Assembly (NCBI GenBank): GCA_021732785.1
Contig: JAKFUG010000035.1
Location: 1-64,000, forward strand
Length of the DNA: 64,000 nt
From: Planctomycetaceae bacterium
GTDB taxonomy: Bacteria > Planctomycetota > Planctomycetia > Planctomycetales > Planctomycetaceae
Direction of reading: 5' to 3'
In this document: positions 26,894-34,683 of the stretch, piece by piece
How the letters are laid out: every line of letters begins with the position of its first letter
Position numbering within the stretch: the stretch's first letter is position 1
Translations under genes and position numbers: made by a program
Notes under the pieces: model-generated
What the model was told of the DNA's origin: nothing
Databases searched by the model: none
The model's input: only the letters and a program-made list of their open reading frames with translations

Positions 26894-27604
26894 ATGACAG
26901 AGTCCAGCCCCTGCGTCCGTGTCGACGATGTGCATAAGTCGTTCAAGCGCGGGAGTGAAATTGTCGAAGTCCTGAAGGGCCTCAGCCTGACGGTGAACGA
27001 GGGGGAATTCGTCGCGCTCATGGGCCCCAGCGGTTCGGGCAAAACGACGCTGCTCAACCTGATCGCCGGACTCGATCGGCCCACCACCGGCGATGTCTGG
27101 GTTCGCGATGCCTGTATCTCCGGGCTTTCGGAAAATGCGCTGGCTTCGTGGCGGACCAGCGGGATCGGCTTCGTGTTTCAGTTTTATCACCTGCTGCCGG
27201 TTCTCACGGCTTTTCGGAATGTGGAACTGCCGCTGCTGCTGCTGCCATTGACGGCGTCGCAACGCAAAACGCAGGTGTTGAACGCGTTCGAACTCGTGGG
27301 CTTGCCCGACCGCATGTACCATCGTCCGGGGCAACTCTCCGGCGGACAGCAACAACGCGTCGGCATTGCCCGCGCGATCGTCACCGACCCGGCCCTCATT
27401 GTCGCGGACGAACCGACCGGCGACCTCGATTCCAAGTCCGCCGATGAAATTCTCGATCTGCTCGGCGAACTGAAACGTTCGCTCGGCAAGACCATCATCA
27501 TGGTGACGCACGATCCGAAAGCGGCCTCGCGAGCCGACCGCATCGTGCATCTGGAAAAGGGCCAACTGGTCGACGACGTTCCGGTGCTGATGGCCAAACA
27601 TTAA
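26894..27604 (+). CDS. ABC transporter ATP-binding protein (MacB/LolD class)
   Basis: 236 residues. Walker A is GPSGSGKTT, the Q-loop is in [20 protein letters not shown], the signature is [15 protein letters not shown], Walker B is [13 protein letters not shown], and the H-loop is in [12 protein letters not shown]. Short single-domain proteins of this class energise MacB- or LolCDE-like permeases that work on envelope substrates rather than import. It sits between the adaptor and the permease, which share its direction. Confidence 0.93.
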   Translation: MTESSPCVRVDDVHKSFKRGSEIVEVLKGLSLTVNEGEFVALMGPSGSGKTTLLNLIAGLDRPTTGDVWVRDACISGLSENALASWRTSGIGFVFQFYHLLPVLTAFRNVELPLLLLPLTASQRKTQVLNAFELVGLPDRMYHRPGQLSGGQQQRVGIARAIVTDPALIVADEPTGDLDSKSADEILDLLGELKRSLGKTIIMVTHDPKAASRADRIVHLEKGQLVDDVPVLMAKH

Positions 27605-27611
27605 GCGTGAC

Positions 27612-27693
27612 GTAGGGTTTGCCGAGTCTTCGAGGCGAACCGCATGGTAGGTAATCAGTTCTTGGTTCGCCTCGAAGACTCGGCAAACCCTAC
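27612..27693. repeat. Perfect long palindrome between ABC genes
   Basis: Two 30-base arms (27612-27641 and 27664-27693) are exact inverse complements around a 22-base loop. The left arm begins GTAGGGTTTGCCGAGTC and continues with TTCGAGGCGAACC. It lies between the ATPase stop and the permease start of one operon. The length and perfection suggest a recently copied MITE/REP-like element; as RNA it would form a strong hairpin that could weaken expression of the permease. Confidence 0.9.
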
Positions 27694-27726
27694 AAAAGTC
27701 ACTCATTCCCCACACAGTGCCCACCC

Positions 27727-28980
27727 ATGAAATACCTGTTCCTGATCTTTGAAAATATCCAGCGCAACAAGGTCCGGACGATCCTGACCGGGCTGGGAAC
27801 GATGGTGCTCGTGCTCGTCGTGACACTGGTCTTCACGATCCTCACCACGCTCGATCGCGCGACCACGGAAAAATCGCAGAACCTCAAGGGCATCGTCACC
27901 GAAAAGTGGCAGATTCCCAGCCAGATGCCTTGGGCGTATGCGTCCGCTTTGACCGAAGGCGGCGCGAAAGAACCCGACGATTCCAAGCCCGACGATTTCA
28001 TGACCTGGGGGTTTTATCTCGGTTCCACCGAGCCCGATCCCAAGAAACGGAGCTTTGAAAACCTGTTCTTCGGCTTCGTGATGGAGCCCGAAAAACTGAT
28101 GACCATGATGGACGACCTCGACCAGTTGGAAGGCGAAGACAAACGCCAACTGGAAGCCTCCATTGCCAAAATGCAGGAGAACCGGCAGGGCGTGATTGTC
28201 GGTCCCGGTCGGTTGACGAAAATGAATAAACGGGTCGGCGACCGTATGAAAGTCTTTGGTCGCAACTTCAAAGACATCGATCTCGAAATGGAGATCGTGG
28301 GGACTTTTCCACGGGGCCGCTATGACGAATCGTCGGTGATTCGCCGCGATTATCTCAATGCGTCGATGGATGCCTATCAGCAAACACACGCGGGCAAGCC
28401 GCATCCGCTCGCCGATAAGACGCTGAATCTCGTCTGGCTGCGATTGTCGGATCGCGACAAGTTCAACAAGGTCGGTCAGCAAATCGACAAATCGGCGTCA
28501 TTCACGCAACCCGCGGTGAAGTTCGAAACGGCGTCTTCCGGGATCGCCGCCTTTCTGGAAGCCTACCGCGACCTCATCTGGGGCATGCGGTGGCTCCTCG
28601 CTCCGGCGTGCATTGCGACGCTGTCGTTGATTATTTCGAACGCCATCAGCATCAGTGTCCGCGAGCGCCAAAAAGAGTTCGCCGTCATGAAAGTGCTCGG
28701 CTTTCGTCCGACACAAATTCTGATGTTTGTGTTGATCGAAGCCTTGCTGATTGGGACCGTCGCCGGAGTGGTGAGTGCGGCAATGACCTATGGCGGCATC
28801 AACTACGGCATGGGCGGCTTGCCATTTCAGATTGCGTTCTTCCCGCGGTTTCTGGTGCCGATCAGTTGCCTCTGGTGGGGGGCCCTGATGGGAGCCGGGA
28901 CGGCGTTCGCGGGAAGCGTCATCCCCGCCTTTTCGGCCTGTTCGGTGAACGTCGCCAACGTCTTCGCCAAAGTCGCATGA
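27727..28980 (+). CDS. ABC transporter permease (FtsX/MacB-like)
   Basis: 417 residues with four membrane segments in the MacB/FtsX arrangement. One is near the N-terminus (TGLGTMVLVLVVTLVFTIL), followed by a large periplasmic domain (about residues 50-285). Three are at the C-terminus (for example LLAPACIATLSLIISNAISI, MFVLIEALLIGTVAGVVSAA). The conserved cytoplasmic stretch VRERQKEFAVMKVLGFRPTQ is diagnostic. With the ATPase at 26894 and the adaptor at 25532 it forms a tripartite-type exporter; the permease must act as a homodimer because only one permease gene is present. Confidence 0.9.
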   Translation: MKYLFLIFENIQRNKVRTILTGLGTMVLVLVVTLVFTILTTLDRATTEKSQNLKGIVTEKWQIPSQMPWAYASALTEGGAKEPDDSKPDDFMTWGFYLGSTEPDPKKRSFENLFFGFVMEPEKLMTMMDDLDQLEGEDKRQLEASIAKMQENRQGVIVGPGRLTKMNKRVGDRMKVFGRNFKDIDLEMEIVGTFPRGRYDESSVIRRDYLNASMDAYQQTHAGKPHPLADKTLNLVWLRLSDRDKFNKVGQQIDKSASFTQPAVKFETASSGIAAFLEAYRDLIWGMRWLLAPACIATLSLIISNAISISVRERQKEFAVMKVLGFRPTQILMFVLIEALLIGTVAGVVSAAMTYGGINYGMGGLPFQIAFFPRFLVPISCLWWGALMGAGTAFAGSVIPAFSACSVNVANVFAKVA

Positions 28981-29132
28981 CGTAATGCTTGGTCGGACGC
29001 CGCTATCCGCCTGATGTGTACGTCCGTGCAAAAGGGCCGAATTCTCCGCCGACGGTCGCCGATTTGATGGCGATCTTCACGGCCTGCCGACGTATAGTAA
29101 AACGTGTCGCGTGCGGGCTGTGTGGGCGGAGA

Positions 29133-30035
29133 ATGGCCGTGACTTCCGGGCGGGTGATGGAGGGCGAACCGCGATTGGTCCCCGATGCGGGGCTTGCGGT
29201 TCCGTCGCGCCCCGCCTGGTTTCGACCGTCGCCAGCCACCCCGAAGCCGAAGAAAGTTGTCCCGCCGCCTCTGGTGGCGATTGATCCGACTGTCGCCGCT
29301 CTTCCGACCCCACCTGCCAACTGGACGGCCTGGCTCGCGGCAAGCGTCTTCGGCTTCGGAACGAGTTGGCTCGTCTCCGGGTTGATCCATCTCTTGCTGC
29401 TCACAACACTGGGATTGTTCGCCTACCAGACTCACACTTCCCGCTCGACCGAAATCCTGGGCGTGTTCGGTGTTCCGGGCGGGGATACGGTGCTCGATAT
29501 CGACTCGTCGCTGAACACCGGCGGTTCGCTCGCCCCGCTGGAATTCGAAACCGCCGGAACAACCAGCATTGTCGATCCCGCGGGCGTCGGCGGGATGTCG
29601 TCGCGCGTGCTGGGCGATCTCGCCGGTCAACTCGGCGGTGACGGCCTCGGCGATGGCGGCAGCGGATCGGGCGGGTTGGGAAGCATCGCCGGCAATATCC
29701 GTGTCCCGTCCTCCGCGGTGACCAAGGGGAGCTTTACCGTCTGGACGGAACCGGAAGATCCCGAACCGTATCATCCCTACGAGATCGTGATTCAGGTGAA
29801 ACTTCCACCCGAGGTGAAGGGCTACCGTCTGCGCGATTTGTCGGGCCACGTGATTGGCACCGATGATTTCAAACTGGAGATCAAGTACAAACCGACAGAA
29901 CGCAAAGCGGTAAAAGATGGCGTTGTGCAGGTTCGCATTTTTGTGCTCGGGGCCAAGATCAAAGCCACGCGGGACACGATCGTGATCCGCAGTGCGATTT
30001 TGAAAGAAGAACAGAAGATCGAAATCGTCTTCTAA
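29133..30035 (+). CDS. Single-pass membrane protein with Gly-rich stretch, function unknown
   Basis: 300 residues from the ATG at 29133; the frame is open from 28989 and the true start is uncertain (ATG 29157 is another choice). A Pro-rich cytoplasmic part leads to one membrane segment (WLVSGLIHLLLLTTLGLFAY), then a Gly/Ser-rich stretch (GGDGLGDGGSGSGGLGSIAG), then a beta-rich domain (HPYEIVIQVKLPPEVKGYRL, DDFKLEIKYKPTERKAVK). I do not recognise the family. It follows the ABC permease by about 150 bases in the same direction and may belong to that operon. Confidence 0.6.
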   Translation: MAVTSGRVMEGEPRLVPDAGLAVPSRPAWFRPSPATPKPKKVVPPPLVAIDPTVAALPTPPANWTAWLAASVFGFGTSWLVSGLIHLLLLTTLGLFAYQTHTSRSTEILGVFGVPGGDTVLDIDSSLNTGGSLAPLEFETAGTTSIVDPAGVGGMSSRVLGDLAGQLGGDGLGDGGSGSGGLGSIAGNIRVPSSAVTKGSFTVWTEPEDPEPYHPYEIVIQVKLPPEVKGYRLRDLSGHVIGTDDFKLEIKYKPTERKAVKDGVVQVRIFVLGAKIKATRDTIVIRSAILKEEQKIEIVF

Positions 30036-30093
30036 ATTCCGCTGCGGCCGTCTTTCCTGAAGAGCCGATTTCCCCTTCGCCGCCGAGGTTGCC

Positions 30094-30561
30094 ATGCTGC
30101 CGGTTCCGGGTTTTGATCTGGCGCAGGCTCATCGCTATTTTGCGATCGAATCCAACAATCAGACATGGGATTGGCTCGAAAGCGACGACCGCAGCGCCGA
30201 GAAAATCGCCTGGGCGATTCACGCGGCTCATGCGTCGTACTTTCATTGGTCGCAGATCGGCAAACCGGTCCATCAATTGCGGGCCGCCTGTTTGCTCGCG
30301 AATGTCTATGCTGCCGCGGGGCAGGGTGAAAACGCCAAACGGGCCGGGGAGGAGGCACTTCAATTGTGCGAAGCCTGCGGTGTGGAAACCCAGGATTGGG
30401 ATTGGGCCTTCGCGCGCGATGCCCTCGCAAGGGCGGTGTTGGCGGGCGGCGACCGGATTCAAGCGGAATCACTCCGCTGTGAAGCCGCGGCGTGCGGCAG
30501 CGCGATTGCCGACGCCGATGACAAACGCTTCTTTGAAAGTTGGTTCGTCCGTTGGGCTTGA
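30094..30561 (+). CDS. Helical TPR-like protein, function unknown
   Basis: 155 residues, apparently cytosolic. The sequence has paired amphipathic helices of the TPR sort: KIAWAIHAAHASYFHWSQIG, LLANVYAAAGQGENAKRAGE and FARDALARAVLAGGDRIQAE. Four residues Trp near the N-terminus and the middle (WDWLESD and DWDWAFARDALA) are notable. No enzymatic motif is seen. It begins 58 bases after the previous gene and is followed by a secreted protein gene. Confidence 0.6.
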   Translation: MLPVPGFDLAQAHRYFAIESNNQTWDWLESDDRSAEKIAWAIHAAHASYFHWSQIGKPVHQLRAACLLANVYAAAGQGENAKRAGEEALQLCEACGVETQDWDWAFARDALARAVLAGGDRIQAESLRCEAAACGSAIADADDKRFFESWFVRWA

Positions 30562-30632
30562 ACGCGCCGCGGAACCGTTTTTTAAGGTATACTCTCCTGT
30601 CGGGCCGACATCACCTCGACCGGAGAACCGCT

Positions 30633-31577
30633 ATGATCAGGCCCACGTTCCTCTTTGCCACCGTGTGCATCGCAGTACTCGGCTCCACGGCGTTGGCTCA
30701 ATCGCCGACACTCAAAACGCCGCGGGGGACCGTCGCCATCTTCCCCGCGGATAATCCGTGGAATCAGGATGTCTCGAAACTCCCGGTGCATGCGTCCTCG
30801 CCGGATTATCTCAATTCGATGGGCCTGGACACCGGGCTACACGCCGACTTCGGCACGGTCTACAACGGTGCTCCGAACGGCATTCCGTACAACATTATCA
30901 ACCCGTTGACGCCTCGGCAGACCGTGACGTTCGAGTACGCCGACGAATCCGATGCGGGGCCGTATCCCATTCCACTGGTTCCGCAAATCGAAGGGGGACC
31001 GTCTGCCCCCGTGGACAGTGATCGTCATATTTTGCTGATCGATGTGGAGAACAAGAAACTCTACGAAATCTATCAGGCGGTCCGGCAACCGAACGGTCGC
31101 TGGCGGGCCGGGTCGGGGGCGATCTTCGATCTGACCAGTAACAAACTGCGACCGGCGGGTTGGACATCGGCCGATGCGGCGGGCTTGCCAGTCTTTCCGG
31201 GACTCGCGCGGTACGACGAAATCGTGGAACGTAATGAACTGCGTCACGCCCTCCGCTTCACCGTGCGGAAAACCCAGCGGGCCTACATCACCCCGGCCAC
31301 GCACTGGGCCAGTAGTTCGACCGATCCCAAGCTGCCGCCGATGGGCTTGCGCATCCGTCTGCGGGCCAATTTTGACGTGTCGAAGTACCCGACTTCGGTC
31401 CGCGTGATTCTCACCGGCCTGAAAACCTACGGCATGCTCCTCGCCGACAACGGCAGCGACGGTTACATCAGCGGTGCCCCTGACCCCAAGTGGAGCGATA
31501 ACGATCTCAGCACGCTGAGAAACGTCAAAATCCGCGACTTCGAAGCCGTGCAAACAGGGCCGCTGGTGACGAAGTAG
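30633..31577 (+). CDS. Secreted protein of unknown function
   Basis: 314 residues from the ATG at 30633 behind GGAGAACCGCT. Signal peptide: FLFATVCIAVLGSTALAQSP. The mature part starts with FPADNPWNQDVSKLPVHASS and has ADFGTVYNGAPNGIPYNIIN, SDRHILLIDVENKKLYEIYQ, AHW-like PATHWASSSTDPKLPPMGLR and YGMLLADNGSDGYISG. I have seen this pattern in secreted proteins of unknown function in several phyla; no catalytic site is assignable. The long upstream frame from 30540 overlaps the preceding gene and is not needed. Confidence 0.75.
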   Translation: MIRPTFLFATVCIAVLGSTALAQSPTLKTPRGTVAIFPADNPWNQDVSKLPVHASSPDYLNSMGLDTGLHADFGTVYNGAPNGIPYNIINPLTPRQTVTFEYADESDAGPYPIPLVPQIEGGPSAPVDSDRHILLIDVENKKLYEIYQAVRQPNGRWRAGSGAIFDLTSNKLRPAGWTSADAAGLPVFPGLARYDEIVERNELRHALRFTVRKTQRAYITPATHWASSSTDPKLPPMGLRIRLRANFDVSKYPTSVRVILTGLKTYGMLLADNGSDGYISGAPDPKWSDNDLSTLRNVKIRDFEAVQTGPLVTK

Positions 31578-31585
31578 GATCGCAC

Positions 31586-31637
31586 GGAACCCCCAACCCT
31601 CGACTCCGAAGACCGATGCTCTATCCGTCGAGCTGCG
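31586..31637 (-). pseudogene. tRNA-Arg-like fragment lacking its 3' end
   Basis: On the minus strand the bases from about 31637 read GCAGCTCGACGGATAGAGC (D arm), then an anticodon stem TCGGT/GTCGA with two G-U pairs and loop CTTCGGA (anticodon TCG). They continue as GGGTTGGGGGTTCC, the start of a T arm. The rest of the T arm and a matching acceptor strand are missing, and base 8 is not T. It therefore looks like a broken tRNA-Arg(TCG). It lies exactly at the edge of the A+T-richer islet that holds the endonuclease gene. Confidence 0.5.
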
Positions 31638-31673
31638 GTTTTGATCAATTTCGAATCATCGATCGAGATAATG

Positions 31674-32615
31674 TTAATTCAGCCTCAACTGACCGAGTTC
31701 TTGTACCAGCTGACCACGTACATCATTCGGCTGATTTAGGACCGCGGTGATGGTTGGAATTGGACTTTTACCCGGCACAAAGTCAATCAATTCCCACCCC
31801 TCACCTGGATGAAGCCCTTTCATATCGATAGCAGGCGTTGAAAGAGTTCCAACGAAAGCCTTATCAGTAAATGAATAAGTACCGCTCAGAAGGTATGCAG
31901 CCAGCTTCGCCCGATAGATCTTCCATCGCATGGTCAGTTGAACTTCAGCACGCCAGGTTTCTGCGAATAGCTGAAATGCTGCGGTCATCTGCTTTGGGAA
32001 AAATACGGATGGACCAATATCGCTAATTGAAGTTGCTTCAAGTTGTTTGAAGGTTTCCACCAAGACCGTTAGAAGATCTTGCCCATCTGGTTGCTGGATC
32101 TCAAAGATATCGTTCCATGTGACACTACCAGGAGGGAATTGCGGTGGTATCGCAATGGATAATCCAAGCTGGGATGAACAACAGTAGGCGTTCATTATCA
32201 ACTGTTCTGGTATAGAGGGCGCCTGATTATCTAGAAGTACGCAACAAGAAATGTTGAGTGCCGCGGCCTTCTCAAGAGCAGCGTCATTAAATCCTGAGTA
32301 GGAATAAAGGACCCCCAATCCGGCTCTGCTTCCATAAAGTTCGCCAAAAAAGTGGTCAATGTCCGTCTCATTCAATTTTCGAGCTAGCTTTTTGCAGCTA
32401 ACCAAGATTTTTACGGTGAATAGCCCTCCAAGTTGAGTTTCAATCCAAATGTCGCGTTGTCGTGGTCGCTGTGTTTGCCGATCAGCCTCTCGAAAATCAT
32501 GACGAACTGCTGTCTTCGGATGATTTAGAGCTTTGAGGAATGTTGCGACCGCTAATTCAAATTGCTTCCACGGTGGATTTGCTTTGGACTTGTCATCCTT
32601 CAACTTCCTATGCAT
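31674..32615 (-). CDS. Mrr-like restriction endonuclease-fold protein
   Basis: 313 residues. The N-terminal domain follows the Mrr-type PD-(D/E)xK plan: WKQFELAVATFLKAL, then VRHDFREAD, RQRDIWIETQLGG with the catalytic-type aspartate, and FTVKILVSCKKLARKL, where the usual E-x-K reads S-C-K. Next come HFFGELYGSRAGLGVLYSYS and GFNDAALEKAAALNISCCVL, the strand-helix pairs found in Mrr_cat proteins. The C-terminal half is not recognised. Codon use is clearly more A+T-rich than in the neighbours. The ATG at 32615 is preceded by GAGG 8 bases away. It is likely a horizontally acquired nuclease, perhaps type IV restriction, but replacement of the acidic residue leaves activity in doubt. Confidence 0.6.
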   Translation of the reverse strand: MHRKLKDDKSKANPPWKQFELAVATFLKALNHPKTAVRHDFREADRQTQRPRQRDIWIETQLGGLFTVKILVSCKKLARKLNETDIDHFFGELYGSRAGLGVLYSYSGFNDAALEKAAALNISCCVLLDNQAPSIPEQLIMNAYCCSSQLGLSIAIPPQFPPGSVTWNDIFEIQQPDGQDLLTVLVETFKQLEATSISDIGPSVFFPKQMTAAFQLFAETWRAEVQLTMRWKIYRAKLAAYLLSGTYSFTDKAFVGTLSTPAIDMKGLHPGEGWELIDFVPGKSPIPTITAVLNQPNDVRGQLVQELGQLRLN

Positions 32616-32650
32616 GTCAATAACCTCGCAATCGATCTACGTCCGTCCGT

Positions 32651-34408
32651 CTACTTCTGCCGTTCCTTAATCCACTCGTTGACCTGTGTTTCAAGAATAT
32701 CCAACGGCACCGCGCCGGAACGTAACACCACATCGTGGAAGGCCCGTTGGTCGAAGCGGTCGCCGAGGGTTTCTTTCGCGCGGTGTTTGAGTTCCTTGAT
32801 CTTGAGTTCGCCGATTTTGTAGGCGAGCGCTTGTCCCGGCCAGCCGATGTAGCGGTCAACTTCGTTGACGATGTCGAGTTCCGCCTTCGCGGCGTTCTGG
32901 CGGAAGTAGTCGATGGCTTGCGTACGTGTCCAACGCTTGTGATGAATGCCGGTGTCGACGACGAGGCGGATGGCGCGCCAGATTTCATACGTCAACTGGC
33001 CGAACTTGCTGTACGGGTCATCGTAGGCACCCAGTTCACCGCCGAGGCTTTCGCTGTAGAGGGCCCAACCTTCGACATAAGCCGTGAAGCCGGTTTGCCG
33101 CCGAAACTCCGGGACGTTTTCCAACTCGGTTGCCAGGGCAATTTGCAGGTGGTGCCCCGGAACGGCTTCGTGCAGGGACAACGCCGCGATTTCGTACTTC
33201 GGCCGGGCTTCCGGTTTGTAGAGATTCACGAAGAATGTCCCGGCCCGTGAGCCGTCCCCTGCCGGTTGCCGGTAATACGCGGCGGTGGTGTCGGGGGCCA
33301 TGTGTTCGGGGATCGCCTCCACACCGTACGGAATCCGCGGCAGCGTCTTGAACAGCTTCGGCAATTGCGGATCGATCCGTTTGCAGAATGCCTGATACGC
33401 CATCAACAGGTCTTTCGGATCGTGATAGTAAAACTCGGGCGCGTGCCGCAGATGCTCAAAAAATTCCAGCAGCGAACCTTCGAATTGGACCTGCGTTTTG
33501 ATCTGTTCCATCTCGGTCCGAATCCGCGCCACTTCTTTCAAGCCGATGGCGTGGATTTCATCCGGCGTCAATGAGGTCGTGGTGAACAGCTTCGCACAGT
33601 GAGCGTAGTATGCTTCGCCTTGCGGTAACTGCCAAGCCCCCACACCGGTCAAACAGTTCGGCATGTACTCGTCATCGAAGAATTTGGCGAACTTCCGATA
33701 CGCCGGGACGATGTGTTCCCGCACCGCGTCCTGCCCGGCTTTCTGTAACCGTTCCTGCTCGGCCTTGGGGATGTCCGCGGGGAAAGATTTGAACGGTTTG
33801 TAGAACAGGCTCTCCGTGGGGTCGTCCACGATCTGGCGTTTGATCTGCGCCGGCACGCGCTGCATCACAATCTGCGGCTGCACGATTTTTTTCCGTACGC
33901 CTTCTTTCAGCAACGCAATCGTCTGGTCCATGTAGACCGGAAAGGCCCGCAGCCGCCCAAGCCAGTTTTCATAATCCGACACGGCATCGAAGGCGATGAC
34001 ATCGGCGACGCTCCCTTCGTCCTGAATCCCGCCCCGCATATCGAGCGGCATGAGATGACCATCAAATGGATACCCCGCGATGTCGGTTTCTGTTTGCTGT
34101 CGAAACAACGCGGCATTCAATTGATCCTGCGGCGATAACGCCTCCGTCGGAATCGCCTGCAATTGTCGCAGCACGTCCTTTTGGTGTTCGCGCCGGCGGT
34201 GGATCGCTTCGAGACTGGCGTCCGGCCAGAGGTGGTCATACCGCTTGTCGCCGAGATGGGTGGCAAACGTGGGGGCTTCTTTCAGGCCGAGTTCCCATTC
34301 TGTATCGAACAACGCATGCAATTGCTTCGTGGCTGCGGGATCAGCGGCCGGAAGCGCTGCCGCGGATGCGATCAGGATCGTTAACAGGCAGGGGAAGCGT
34401 CGAATCAT
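32651..34408 (-). CDS. DUF885 secreted putative metallopeptidase
   Basis: 585 residues with signal peptide (FPCLLTILIASAAALPAADP). The DUF885 family hallmark is seen near residue 405: ALSLHEAVPGHHLQIALA, an HExxxGHH zinc-type site, with the downstream acidic helix FTAYVEGWALYSESLGGELG. The segments AYKIGELKIKELKHRAKE and FHDVVLRSGAVPLDILE close the domain as in relatives. Predicted to hydrolyse peptides in the periplasm. It has no close operon partner; the endonuclease islet lies directly downstream. Confidence 0.9.
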   Translation of the reverse strand: MIRRFPCLLTILIASAAALPAADPAATKQLHALFDTEWELGLKEAPTFATHLGDKRYDHLWPDASLEAIHRRREHQKDVLRQLQAIPTEALSPQDQLNAALFRQQTETDIAGYPFDGHLMPLDMRGGIQDEGSVADVIAFDAVSDYENWLGRLRAFPVYMDQTIALLKEGVRKKIVQPQIVMQRVPAQIKRQIVDDPTESLFYKPFKSFPADIPKAEQERLQKAGQDAVREHIVPAYRKFAKFFDDEYMPNCLTGVGAWQLPQGEAYYAHCAKLFTTTSLTPDEIHAIGLKEVARIRTEMEQIKTQVQFEGSLLEFFEHLRHAPEFYYHDPKDLLMAYQAFCKRIDPQLPKLFKTLPRIPYGVEAIPEHMAPDTTAAYYRQPAGDGSRAGTFFVNLYKPEARPKYEIAALSLHEAVPGHHLQIALATELENVPEFRRQTGFTAYVEGWALYSESLGGELGAYDDPYSKFGQLTYEIWRAIRLVVDTGIHHKRWTRTQAIDYFRQNAAKAELDIVNEVDRYIGWPGQALAYKIGELKIKELKHRAKETLGDRFDQRAFHDVVLRSGAVPLDILETQVNEWIKERQK

Positions 34409-34683
34409 CGAAAGTCTCGGTAGTGGCGGAGGTTGCGCGGGGGTTCGCCCCGCGGTCAGGGCTTACGGAATTCGGAGTAGTATGGCGATTGTTCGGCAGT
34501 TTTGGCGACTGTCGGACGGACTTGGCTGGATTTCACGGCCGTGGAACGGTCCAACACGGTCCTCGCGATTGACCATCGTTCGCGTTTGCGAGACAAGGCC
34601 GTCAATTCCTTTCGATCATCGCGATCAAGGCTTGTTTTCGAGCCGTCCGTCTCGTCGCAGAGCGGGCTGCCGAGGATCGTCGC

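Noticed and set aside
34409-34683. Gene or RNA in the gap before the repeat lipoprotein
   Set aside because: Only short frames without motif or ribosome site; probably the divergent promoter region of the DUF885 and lipoprotein genes.
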